From Gnetum montanum (taxonomy: Eukaryota; Streptophyta; Gnetopsida; Gnetales; Gnetaceae): 64,000 nt of DNA. Both the position numbers and the translations under genes were made by a program. Every line of letters starts with the position of its first letter. Position 1 is the stretch's first letter. The stretch spans positions 241,632 through 305,631 of the forward strand of contig MNCI01004050.1 of assembly GCA_015680685.1 (NCBI GenBank), written 5' to 3'. This document shows, in pieces, positions 47,840 through 58,678 of this stretch. The notes below the pieces were generated by a model. The model searched no databases. It was not told the DNA's origin and saw only the letters and a list, made by a program, of their open reading frames with translations.

Positions 47840-48520
47840 ATGGTCCAAGAAGGTGTAGTACTTGGGCATAAGATTTCGCATTCAGGAATAGAGGTAGACC
47901 CAAATAAAGTTAGGGTCATCGAAGGAATCACCCGACAACTAGAAACTATCAAAGACATTCAGTCATTCCTTGGACACACTGGCTACTATAGGAGATTCAT
48001 TCATAACTTCTCCAAGATTTCCAAACCATTGGTAGAACTAACGAAGAAGGATGCACCATTTGAATGGACCAGGGAATGTGAACGAGCATTCCAAACTTTG
48101 AAACAAAAGCTTGTGGAAACTCCCATTCTACAAGCCCTTGACTGGTCCAGGCCATTCCATATAATGGTTGATGCATCCAATTATGCCTTAGGAGCCGTAC
48201 TTACACAGTTAGATGATCAAAAATTTCCTTATTACATCCACTATGCAAGTAGGAGTATCGTTGGTGCACAACTTAACTACACAACTACAAAGAAAGAATT
48301 AATGGCTATAGTGTTTGCACTGGACAAGTTTAGGCACTATGTGTTAGGCTACAAAGTGTACATTCATACGGATCATAGTGCAATCAGGTTCCTCATGAAC
48401 AAGCCAACGGTTAGCCCTCATATTATACGATGGTTGTTAATCCTACAGGAGTTCGATCTAATGATGATCGACCGAAAAGGCACCGAGAACGTAGTTGTAG
48501 ATCATTTATCTAGATTACGT
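47840..48520 (+). pseudogene. Element C RT connection and RNase H
   Basis: Begins with GVVLGHKISHSGIEVDPNKV, then IQSFLGHTGYYRRFIHNFSK, and the RNase H core: MVDASNYALGAVL (first D), TTKKELMAIVFALDKFRHYV (E), YIHTDHSAIRFLMNKP (D), and a closing DHLSRLRW. All acidic residues are present and this 357-codon stretch, which runs on to 48,913, has no stop. It degrades the RNA strand of the hybrid during DNA synthesis. Confidence 0.9.
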
Positions 48521-49938
48521 TGGGATAGCAAAGAGGATGACTATGCCATATCCGATCATTTTCTTGATGAAGCCCTCTTTGCCGGTGTAGTGAATAACCA
48601 ACCCATGGAAATGAATTGGTATAGTAGCATTCTCACATATCTCCTTTCCCAACAAACACCACCGTATCTAGACTTTAGGAAGAAACAAGAGTTTCTTCAC
48701 AGAGCCAAGTACTTCATGGAGATGAATGGACAAATTTACAAAGTGTATCTTGATGGCTTGGTTCGATGGTGTGTGCCCGATGTGGATCAACTAAGAGTTC
48801 TCCAAGATGCTTATGAGGGCCCTTGTGGTGGTCACTATGCAAGGAGACAAACGGCTACTAAGATACTACTTGCAGGATATTACTGGCCAACATTATTTCG
48901 GGATGCCCATTAATTTTTCCAATCCTACGAGTGCTGTCAATGTGATGGGGGAATGACTACTAGAATGGAGGGTCTGCAACAATGGATTCAACCCTTAGAA
49001 CCCTTCGACATTTGGGGAATAGACTTTATGGGGCCCATTACACCAATGTCAAATGGAAAAGCTTACATCATTGTTGGTGTTGACTATCTAACGAAATGGG
49101 TTGAAGTAGCTACTATTACAAACTGCACATGATCTACCGATACACGATTTATGCAACAACAATTCGTAAATAGGTTTGGTGTGCCATGTGTACTTATCTC
49201 GGATAATGGAACACACTTCACCGGTGCAACCTTTCGGAAGTTGATGCAATGCTTTGGGGTTGAACATAAATTGACTACACCTTATCACCCCCAAGCTAAT
49301 GGCCAAGCCGAGGTCACTAACCAGGAGATTACTAAAATATTAACAAGAACAATTAGCAAATATAGGTGAGATTGGAGCACTAAACTGAATGATGCTCTCT
49401 GGGCATACCGCTCCACTTGGAAACTCCCTACAGGCTATTCTCCCTATGAGTTAGTATACAGAAAACTTCCAAGCTTCTAATTCAAACCAAGCTTCATACA
49501 CTATCTATGGCGTGTGACCTCCACCTTGACCTTGATCTAGCACAAAAACAAAGATTGGCAACTCTAAATGTGCTAGACGAAAATCGATTGGTTGCCCTGT
49601 TATCAAATGAGTTGCACAAGGCACATAATAAACAACGTCATGACTTAAAAATTCAAAAGGTTAAGTACTAACCAGGAGATAAGGTCTTTTACTGGAACCC
49701 CAGACATGTGCCACAACGCAAAAAATTTCAAACATTGTGGGAAGGGTGTTACATCATTCATACGACCTTTCCATCAAGAGCCATGACCATATACAAATCT
49801 AAAAGCCCTGATAAGAGATTACTGGTCAATGTGCAACAAACCAAACCCTTCCATGAACTTAGAATAGCTGGTGCACATAATACCTCTAAGAGAGGACGAC
49901 CTCATTCACTATTTCAGATCTCCTCCTTTCAACATTAG
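48521..49938 (+). pseudogene. Element C integrase
   Basis: Inserts the DNA copy. Zinc-binding HHCC domain at 48,790-48,945 (GGHYARRQTATKILLAGYYW, DAH, ECCQC). Catalytic core D,D,E: GIDFMGP at 49,020, ISDNGTHF at 49,198, and the E in NGQAEVTNQEI at about 49,313. The C-terminal part shifts to another frame near 49,480-49,500 and ends KRLLVNVQQTKPFHELR. Stops at 48,911, 49,130 and 49,367. No chromodomain after the core. Confidence 0.9.
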
Positions 49939-51852
49939 TCATGGGGGAGATGGCCACCTATGTTGATCAATCATAGCCCTCAGTTCCTTTTTAAGTTTTT
50001 GTTTTACACATTTTTGTTTTACAAATTTTTTTAACTTTTCTTGTTTTTGTTTTGCAACATCATTCATACTCTTTCATTTATTTGTGTGTTTATCTATTTT
50101 GTTAAGTTTTTCACCTAATAAGTGCTCCTAAAGATGGTATGAACTGTATTCTATTGATTGCCAATGTTTGGTTTTTACCTTTGAGTTATGATGTTGATAC
50201 TAAGGTATGGTTATTTTGATATAATAGGCAATGAGTCCACATCGTCCATGCATCCATGAATTTCTATGGTCTCTCTTCGCTTGGAACTGTACAGTCCCTT
50301 TCCTTAAATAATAATAACTATCAATGAATTAGTGACTGGGCATTTCTCAAACTAAGGAAGGACTCAAGGACTGAAAATGGTGTGACTTCAAAGGGATTTG
50401 ATGCATTGGTGTTGGCCATTCTCTTGGGTGCTTGGATGTTTCCTTCTTGGGTTTTCCTTACCATTTCGATGATTGCTCCATTATGGGGAAGTTGAGCTAT
50501 TAAAAATAATAATAAGTCTTTGCATGGTGTGGTTCTCATGCAAAAAAAAAAAAAAACAAGTGAAAAGTGAAAAGTGAGAATTCAAAGCACACCCCTTAGA
50601 CGAAATAATCATATGGGCTACAAGCATTGGTTATGGAACTAAATAAACATGTTCCCTCTAACTAAGGCCCTTTCTCACTTCCTACTTTCTCCTTTTTCAT
50701 TTCATCAAAATTGTGGTGACTTGTTGGCGGAAGCATTCTTGTTACTTCAAGGGGATGGATTGGCCAAATGTATTAATGTGAAGTCACTGAATGTGGATTG
50801 TTTGAGGCTGGATTTGGAATGAGATCTACTAAGTCACATTAATCATAAATACACAAGGGACTATACACCACCTTGTTCTTGAGACTCCATTCCATTCTCC
50901 TCTTTCCATCATTCTTTCTCCATTTTTCACCTCATTTTCGGTTGTATCAATAGTCCATATTTTGGTTGATGCATTGTTTTCTTTTTGGTAAATTCTTGTG
51001 GTTAAGGCTTTAACTTTTGCTTCCAAATGACATTTCTAGATCCTACGAACTCTTTGAATGTGGGATTGTCAGGGCATTAAGGGCATGAGCCTGCTTTGGG
51101 GAGGACCCACTGGCATTCCTATTTGGTGCATTGGTTAATTTCTTTCCCTTAAACATTTCTGAAATCAACTCTTATTTTGTTCATTTCCATCCCTGACATC
51201 CATTTTATCAGCATTTCCATTGTTTCTTTTTCTCCATCCTTCCTATTCCTTATATTTTTCCATTCTATCGCTACCGAAGGTTCGCTCTCAGTCATGGGGG
51301 TCCTAGTCCAATTTTTTTGATTTTTTCTAAACCCCTACACCTCGGGTAGTCACTAGTGTTATATCTCCAGAATCCGTATTAGCCATATCACAACTTAGCC
51401 AATGAACCTTACACTGAGGCAAGGTATCAACTACATTGTGATTCATTTACCCTTGCTAATATAATATTGTGTTGTGTGTGCAGATGGTAATCATACACCA
51501 ATGGATTGGATTTGGAGGGAACACTTGGAATGGACTAATGCTGGAGTAGTCATGCAAGGAACAAGATTGATGGCGCAGCTATGGATGCACAACGGAAAGC
51601 GCAATCTTGGTGTTGGCAGCAACAGACTTCTTCTTTTCTCTCTCTCTCTCTTCTCTTCTCTCTCAGCTACCAAATAAGGTTGGATGTCAAATGTGTATAG
51701 TATTCACTCTTGTCATCATGAACACTAATTTTTCCATGTATTGTAATGATGATCCATTCACATGTCACCCCATTCACCATTAGTATCATTCAAGTCAATA
51801 ATCCCATACCTTCCCCATATTTTGTAAGAAACTCAAGGATGAGTTTTCATTC
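49939..51852 (+). other. Element C long 3-prime region
   Basis: No protein domain seen. Contains two extra copies of the purine tract AGTCATGGGGG (49,937-49,947 and 51,290-51,300), T-rich and A-rich runs (50,000-50,060; 50,541-50,556), the conserved hairpin, and TGTGTGTGCAG directly before ATGG at 51,484. By position the last is the counterpart of the extra-ORF acceptors in A and B. From the upstream ATG at 51,474 a frame of 67 codons runs to 51,677; no domain. Confidence 0.6.
51061..51121 (+). promoter_or_regulatory. Conserved hairpin, element C copy
   Basis: Arm TGGGATTGTCAG, 37-base loop with GCTTTGGGGAGG, arm CTGGCATTCCTA: 11 of 12 positions pair, counting two G-U, with one U-U mismatch. 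The flanks share nothing obvious with A and B, yet the loop is about 34 of 37 identical to B. Confidence 0.75.
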
Positions 51853-51865
51853 AGTCATGGGGGTA
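51853..51865 (+). other. Element C polypurine tract
   Basis: AGTCATGGGGGTA abuts the 3-prime LTR. Elements A and B have TGTGGGGGTA and TTGGGGTA at the same place, preceded in all three by a CTCRAGGAYGAGTTT-like block. Confidence 0.85.
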
Positions 51866-52632
51866 TGATGAGCCACGATATCGCATCTACGCCGCAACAT
51901 TTATAAATAAGAGACGACTTTCCCTTGTTTCTTCATCTAGATCTAGACCCTTAGCCAAACTATAGCAGTTTTACCATTCTAGAGTTAGAATAATTTCCAT
52001 GTGCACACAGTAGGAGTCCTAAAGTGAAAGGATCATAATTCGAGAAAATTGTACCTAAGCACACATTTGTGTACGGTAATAAAGACAAACTTTCTGATAA
52101 ACCTTGCAGCATGTGGACTAAGCTAAATAGGAATTAATTACTATTAAATGTTTAAATGCTTTCCTAGATAATTAATCTCTCTCAACCTTTGACTCTCCTA
52201 GTTAAGTGCATTTAGTACGAATGCTTCGAGCATGTGTGTAACGCTTGGTAACCCAGTAACCAGTAGCGTTTGGTAATCCCAACAGCGTTGCATTGGTTCA
52301 AGGTGTTTGCGGCAAGTGGGAATGGATACTGGTGCTAGGACAATTAGAACTTAGTTAGTCATTAGTTAATGAAAGTTAGTCACTTAGTTTTCTTCACCTT
52401 TTCCCTATTAGCGTAAAGACATTAAAAAGAGAAAAGATATAAAAATCATATACCTCAAGCTTACTTAACCATACAACCATGACAATACAAGTAAGCTTGG
52501 GAAGAAAACAATTGATTAACCTTAAGTGTTTCATTAGGGCGCGTAAGAACTTAGTCCTTAGGGTTCGACCGGATTGCGCGTGAGACACTCATATTCGTAT
52601 GGTTGAGTGTATAGGTACCTCGCCACTCATCA
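51866..52632 (+). repeat. Element C 3-prime LTR
   Basis: 767 bp. Roughly 93 percent like the 5-prime LTR over the part I compared, but one of the two U3 palindromes is gone. Confidence 0.95.
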
Positions 52633-52637
52633 AGGGT

Positions 52638-53444
52638 GGTGGATGGTAAGAAAAAAAATAATGCATATAACCTTTTATGGGTTTCATATGCTTATAAAAA
52701 GTATTGTTTAACCTTTTTTTCATTTTATGCCATCACCTTATGGTTTACGTGGCTTTTCACCACCTTGCCTTTCTTTTAATTGAATTTAATTTTTTAAACT
52801 ATTTTTTATTCTCTTATATTTTATAAGTCCATTTTCACCTTTTCCACTCAATTAATACCCTTAAGGTTTAAGGCCCCATCACAACTACATACAGATTTCA
52901 AATTAAATTCAATTTGAACATACATGATCCTTATCAAGTGCACTATATGTCCACATGCCGAAATCATATTTGAGCATCACTCATCATAGCTGTATAGTTA
53001 AAATACCAAAAATTCCATAGGATTTTTAGCAAACTAAAAATGTGATATCTCAAAACTGTAACTCCTATTCTAATGAACCAAGCATCAAAAATGACATTTT
53101 GAATATCCTAGATATTTCGATAAAGTCACATTCGATGTATGACATTATCCTAAGGTACTTTCTTAATAAAGTTATTATATGCCATATTTAATTATAATTA
53201 AAAATAAACATAGAATTCCATTTTAATGATAAAAAGCAAGACAGAGTATGACTTGGCTAGGGTTAGGGTTCAAAATAATCCATGAACAGAGTATTATATA
53301 ATCAAAGGTACATAATAAAGAATAAATTATGCATAAATAAATGTACATAATAAAGAATAAAATATGCATACCTAAATGTGCATAATAAAGAATAAGTGTG
53401 CACAAAGAATATAATATGCATAGTCAAGTACTTGTATAGGCTTG
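52638..53444. other. AT-rich interval with a short tandem repeat
   Basis: No gene recognised. Carries the 35-bp repeat listed separately. Confidence 0.45.
53304..53408. repeat. 35-bp tandem repeat, three copies
   Basis: Units share GTACATAATAAAGAATAA and a TATGCATA end; the third unit is more diverged. Confidence 0.75.
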
Positions 53445-54318
53445 TGATTAGTCATCATTGTTGGGCTACATTGATAGGATTCTGCAAACGCAACTCTATC
53501 AACGAGATCTTGTTGATGTGATCCCGTCGACATAGGGTTTGATCCATTAACATGTACTCATTGATGTGGCACTCTATCTCCACCTATAAATGTGCGCTTA
53601 CCCATTGCATGTATGAAAATCTTCTCATAGGTGTAGTAAAGCGCTTGTAGTTTTTTCTTTCAAAAAATAGAATATTTTCTAGGTATCCATAGTATGAGTC
53701 AAGAAGTGTACAAATCTTTATTTAAGCACTAATGTACCTGAGCACTTCAGTGTGAACAAAAATAAAGACAAGGTTTTCTAATCAAACCTTGTAGCACTTG
53801 GAACAGATTAATTATTTCCTTATGCATTTAATATTCATGCAATTTACTTTAATGTTTTTAAGTAATTAGTTAAGATTGATTAAATAGTAAACATAAGTAC
53901 AACCACTTTAAGCATACATGTGACACTTGGTAATCCCAATATCACTTAATGCTTGGTAACCTAGTGGCGCTATAACGTGTTTAAAATATGTATGGAAAGT
54001 GGAAATAGATGATTATGTTAGAATTAATTAAGTATTAGCTAGCTATTAGATTAATTAAGTACTTAAATACTTTATTCTTGTTCTTAGGCAACTTAAACCC
54101 ATAAAAGATAAAATGATAAAAATCATATGCCTCAGTTACACTTAACCATACACTTTCACTTTACAAGTGGAACTTGGAAGACAATGATTGCAATGGTTAG
54201 ATTCACCTCCTAGAAATCAGTGTACTTGAAGAGCTAAAGTCTATGAGATTCAACCAAATTGCTGACTGAATGCTAGTGATTCATAGGGTTCGGCATAGGG
54301 TATACTCGTTGCTCATCA
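53445..54318 (+). repeat. Element F 5-prime LTR (fourth related family)
   Basis: About 874 bp, from TGATTAGTCATC to GCTCATCA. U3 with CAACGAGATCTTGTTGATG and CGTCGACATAGG, then CCTATAAATG; AATAAAGACAAGG; paired CTTGGTAATCCC / CTTGGTAACCTAGTGGCG in U5. Followed by TTCACACTGTTTCTAGGGA, a decayed primer site. The left border is by analogy with the solo LTR at 40,934. Confidence 0.8.
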
Positions 54319-54474
54319 TTCACACTGTTTCTAGGGACTATAGTTAGCTATGTGCACTATCTAATACTTAGTGGAAATTATTCAAAATTGTTGTAATGAA
54401 CATTAACTTGCAATCATTCTTAGTAATAACAATAATAATATTGAAAGCACATTGTTACTTCTTTCCAATCTAAA

Positions 54475-54615
54475 ATGTCTTCTTCTCATAGGGATAATTC
54501 TCCACTGAGGTTCAAGCATACATCCAATCAACAAAATAATGAATCGTCAAATCCATTAGTGCTCTAACAATGCAGAGTGGTATATACTAATCTTGATGAG
54601 TATGTGCTAGACTTC
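54475..54615 (+). pseudogene. Element F Gag N-terminus, cut by element G
   Basis: ATG at 54,475 opens MSSSHRDNSPLRFKH, then after a stop QCRVVYTNLDEYVLDF, which aligns with FRVVYIHHDEYIPDF of element C Gag. The frame ends where the LTR of element G begins. Confidence 0.75.
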
Positions 54616-55445
54616 TGTACTGAGCTAAATTGTCAGTGTAAGGCTGGAAGGAAACAGACACTGAAAGATCGTCGGGCAAGCACAACCGACCCTGCCTTCG
54701 CTTGAGGGTAAGCTCGAAAAGGGAGCGAAGGCAGAGTGCCTTGGATGGTCTACATGCAAATCAACCAAGGACTTCCCCGAGCATAAACTATGGCTTGCGC
54801 TGGGTTATTGTTACTAATATTTTGAAATATAAACAATGCACACAAAATGTAAACAGAAATGCATGCAAAACTGGTATTGTAAATAGAATGTAAACTGAAT
54901 GTAAAACAGAGTCAACAAAAAATAATGGTTGGAAAAATGAGCTATATTGTATTGCATAGAAAAGATGTGCACTGGTCAAAGCGTAGCTGCGATGGAAAAT
55001 CAAGTGCCAAGCCTCGGGGTGATGTGATGTGATGTGTTTCAAAAGTGCTTGGATGCTAGGAGTCAAGTGTGCTGAGCACCCAAGGATTGCTGGTTTGAGT
55101 TTCCTAGGCTGTTTAACTCAAAAATTCCCAACCATTATTTTCTGTTAACTCTGTTTTACATTCAGTTTACGTTCTGTTTACAATACCAGTTTTGCATGTG
55201 TTTCTGTTTACATTTTGTGTGCATTGTTTACATTTCAAAACATCAGTAACGATAACCCAACCCAAGCCATAGTTTACGCTCGGGGAAGTCCTTGGTTGAT
55301 TTGCGTGTAGACCATCCAAGGCACTTTGCCTTCGTTTACTTTTCCAGCTTACCCTCGGGCAAAGGTAGGGTTAGCTATGGCTGCTCGATGATCTTTTGAT
55401 TTTTGTTTCCCTTCCAGCCTCACACCGATGATTTAGGTCAGTACA
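54616..55445 (+). repeat. Element G LTR, a large imperfect palindrome
   Basis: Starts TGTACTGA and ends TCAGTACA. Arms 54,616-54,933 and 55,128-55,445 (about 318 bp each) are inverted copies, roughly 85-90 percent alike by eye, with long exact blocks such as AATGCACACAAAATGTAAAC and GTGCCTTGGATGGTCTACA. The central spacer is about 194 bp. TG/CA ends and the following primer-like sequence favour an LTR; two inverted partial LTRs or a captured foldback element are alternatives. Confidence 0.75.
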
Positions 55446-55516
55446 GTTTTTGGCGCTAGAAGGAGGGACTTCATTGTTTATCATCTTGTCGAAACATACC
55501 CAACTAACGTTGCCAA

Positions 55517-55846
55517 ATGCTGAAACTTGAATCAGTTGGTCATGCTGTAGTCAGTCACGCTACAGTTGGTCACGCTGCAGTCAGTCACGCTGCATGTGAT
55601 CACGCTGTAGTTGGTCATGCTGTAGTTGGTCATGCTACAGTTGGTCACGTTGCCATAGTTGGTCACACTGTAGTTGGTCAAGTTGCAGTCAGTCACACTG
55701 CAGTTGATCATGCTGCAGTTGGTCATGTTGTTGTAGTTGGTCATGCTACAGTTGGTCACGTTGCCGTAGTTGGTCACGCTGTCGTTGCTCACGCTATAGT
55801 TGGTCACGTTGTTTGTCAGTCATGCTGCCAGTTAAGCACACCGTGA
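55517..55846 (+). repeat. 15-bp coding minisatellite in the leader of element G
   Basis: About 20 units of the form GTTGGTCAYGCTGYA (some 18 bp), all in one frame for 109 codons from ATG 55,517. Reads as a pentapeptide repeat VGHAV/VSHAA. It lies before the main gag start (55,888) and in another frame. No known domain. Confidence 0.85.
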
Positions 55847-55887
55847 GTTACTCACGCTGCACACACCATCAACTTGTACACGTTGTC

Positions 55888-58678
55888 ATGGAATCTTCCT
55901 AGATCAACCCTACTCACGCAATCCTCACACTTGAACAATATAACTTCATTTTTGTAAAAATCCAAGCCAACTTACCTATCAATCACATAGAAAGAGAGGC
56001 AAAGCGAAACTATGAGCTCATCTACAAGAGAGGTCGTGAGTTCATTCCCTCAGGATTTGACATAATCCCCCTTTATGAACACCATCATCAACTCATGTTT
56101 CAGCTTCTCATGGCAAGGAGTCAAGCCTTATAGCCACCTCCAATAGAGCCTCAGAATGGAAATGAGGAAGATGACTTTGCTGCCCAATCTGAGCATGAGG
56201 ATTCGTACCATACCGTCAGTCCTCACGCCTATACAAACCCATTATTCCAACCTTTCCTGGAGGGAACCATGCTTCCTCCTTTATCCACATACATGCGAGG
56301 ACTAGCTTCTTGACAAGAAATACTATCTTCCACGTCCACCCATTACATACCACAAGTACAAACCCATGGGGCACCTCTAACTACTTCAGTGCAACACGTT
56401 CAGGGTGTCACCTCACAACCTGTGGTTGGGCAGTGGGTTTCACTAGCTGTCCAGCAACACCAACCTTCTCTCAACAGTGTACCACACCCTATGATCCCAT
56501 CTTTAAATGTTGTTCCACCACAACAATAATCGACAATCCAACAGGCTTCATTTCCAAAAATGATACAATAGTCAAACTACTATCAATCGTAATCCATTCA
56601 ACCCACCGATCTACCTACTTCCCAAGAGTGGGTAGACACGAAGCAAATGAGGCACATGTTAACTAAAGAGGTAAAGCGCCTTAAAATTGCAAACACTGAG
56701 GAAATCAAGGTGTTGGACTTCTACCAAGATGACCCAATCAACCCTTCAGTTCCACCATTAACCTTGCCAAAGGAGATCCCAATACCTTAGCTAACAAAGT
56801 ACAATGGAGAGGGAGATCCAAACACCCACCTAGTGACATTTCAACTAGAATGTCTCCTACTTCAGGCCTGGCCTCATGCAATTCTATGAGTTTTCACTAT
56901 GTCCTTAATGGGAAAATCCTTAGACTGGTACCGTTCCTTACCCCGTAACTCCATATTCTCTCTATAGGATTTGTTACATTAGTTTGTCACCCATTTCAAG
57001 TATAATCTAAAGCCTGAAGCCACACTGGATAGTTTAATTCAAATTAAACAAGCACCTTTAGAGCCAGTGCAAAAATTCATCCAAAGATGGAGTGCAGCCC
57101 TGAATGAACTCCATGAGCCCATACTTGAGACATAGTTGCTCACCATTTTTAAAGCTGTTGTGAATGACTTCGTTAAGTCAAAACTCTATTATTTGAATGC
57201 TCGTACTTTAAGTTAATCATTCGCACAAATCAAAAGCATAGAGGAGGTAGTGCAATCATGCAATAGCCCAACTTATGTGGCCTACAAAAACCAACATACT
57301 TGCAAGCAAAACACAACCGAGGCAACGGTAGCCGCAATCACAAAAGTAACCAATTGGGGCCCAACAACTAAGCAAGCTAAAGCCCCAGCTAACAAAGCTG
57401 CCAACTTTGGTACCAACTCACCTACATTGGTAGGGGCCACTCTAAAGCCCAAATTTTAGTGCAAGGATCACTCAAAGTACACACCACTACCGATGCAACC
57501 CTCTCAACTATTGGAGAAACTCTTGAAAGCCGAGAAAATCCAACACAAACACGTATAAGAGATTACCCGCCAAAAACATGACAGGTACTGTGATCTACTA
57601 AGGAACCCCACCTTAGCAATACCAAATGAGCCCCCAGTCCCACAACATTTTATATTGGACCAATACTATCATTAGCATCAAATGGCTGGTCGCAGTACAG
57701 ACAACTGTCATGCCTTGCAAGATGACCTGCAGGGAATGATAGAACAAGGCCAACTAGTGATTGACACGGAAAGTCAATCCAACATAGACGATGCCTCCTA
57801 TGTCATAAACTTAATTAGCATAGGTGGCAAGCCCAAACCTGGGCAAAAACCTTTTGTGATCCGTGTGCCTCCAAGCAAGGCAAGGATTCCCCCAGCCTCC
57901 ACAAAAAAGAGGCCTCCCTTTGTTATCAAGGTGCCACCCTAGACACCCACAACATCCTTTGTGGTTAAGGCTCCACAATGTTCATCTGCTAAGACTTTAA
58001 AATGGCATGACTCATCCACTAAGATGTTAAAATAGCATGACTCATCCTCTAAGACATTAAACTGGCATGACTCATCTGCTAAGACGTTAAACTGGCATGA
58101 CTCATCCTCTAAGACGTTAAACTAGCATGACGTAACAACAAAAACTGCTAAGCAACCTTTGGTCATCAAGGTGCCACAACGTGATGGTCCCTCACCTACC
58201 TGAAGCCCAATATTGGGCAACATCTCAATCCCTCCTCCTTCAAGGGTTGACCCCACTAACAACTAGGGTAGGCCCACCAAATGGGAACACAAGAGGAAAA
58301 ATGAGCACCTCACAACTACCATGGCCGAAGCAAAGGCCACAACTAGCAAACAAAAATTGAACACTGGGGCCCCTACCCCCAAGCAAGCCAAGCCTAAGTC
58401 CCCCTCTCGAGAGGTCTATCTCTCAAGCTTCACAGAGGAAGTCAAAGCCAACACAACAGCTAATGACAAGGACTTCGTAGCTGCACTAACCCAGGTAAAG
58501 CAAATGCTCAAGCAAAAGAACACAACATTTAGCTTATACAACTTGGTCAAGACCTCACCTGCTCACTGCCAAGCATTGGCCCAGGTCTTAGCCTCCATTC
58601 CTGTTATGAAGGACATCCCTGCAAATGAGGCATCCATCCGTGCAACAATGTTGCCTCCCACACCACAAGAATTGGGTT
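55888..58678 (+). pseudogene. Element G Gag
   Basis: One frame (positions 1 mod 3) from ATG 55,888 with about fifteen stops. N-terminal region with NYELIYKRGREFIPSGFDII, a Q/P/H-rich middle, then the Tat-type gag core at 56,800-57,240: KYNGEGDPNTHLVTFQLECL, MGKSLDWYRSLPRNSIFSL, FKYNLKPEATLDSLIQIKQA, PVQKFIQRWSAALNEL. Later CHALQDDLQGMIEQGQLVID recalls the C-terminal Gag block of Tat elements. A decapeptide repeat and K/P-rich VIRVPP/VIKVPP motifs follow. No protease before the cut. Confidence 0.75.
57991..58131 (+). repeat. 30-bp tandem repeat within element G gag
   Basis: Nearly five copies of AAGACNTTAAANTGGCATGA plus CTCATCCNCT, in frame, encoding KTLKWHDSS and a variable residue. Some copies have TAG in place of TGG. 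Confidence 0.9.

Larger units (their letters stand above)
42810..52632 (+). mobile_element. Element C: full-structure Ty3/gypsy retrotransposon
   Basis: LTRs of 777 and 767 bp (42,810-43,586; 51,866-52,632), TGATGAGCC to CTCATCA, flanked by perfect AGGGT at 42,805-42,809 and 52,633-52,637. Inside: tRNA-Asp-like primer site, gag, protease, RT, RNase H, integrase, a 1.9 kb 3-prime region with the conserved hairpin, and the purine tract GTCATGGGGGTA. Domain order PR-RT-RH-INT defines Ty3/gypsy. RT sequence, primer type and lack of a chromodomain suggest the Athila/Tat-side group rather than chromoviruses; exact lineage uncertain. gag to integrase lies in one frame (codons starting at positions 2 mod 3) from 43,733 to about 49,480, broken only by stops, so the ancestor made a single Gag-Pol protein. 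Confidence 0.95.
54616..58678 (+). mobile_element. Element G: Tat-like LTR element with palindromic LTR (right part missing)
   Basis: LTR 54,616-55,445, then TTTTTGGCGCTAGAAGGAGG in the primer-site position, a short leader with a minisatellite, and a long gag frame. Cut at about 58,678 by element D; pol and the other LTR lie outside the window. The candidate target duplication begins ACTTC before 54,616. Tat-like assignment rests on the gag pattern. Confidence 0.7.

Noticed and set aside
51474-51677. Functional env-like gene in element C
   Set aside because: Only 67 codons, no signal peptide or membrane segment, and no similarity to the extra ORF of B.
55532-55820. CRISPR-like or histidine-rich protein gene
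   Set aside because: Units are contiguous 15-mers without spacers and the locus is inside a plant retroelement leader; no domain.
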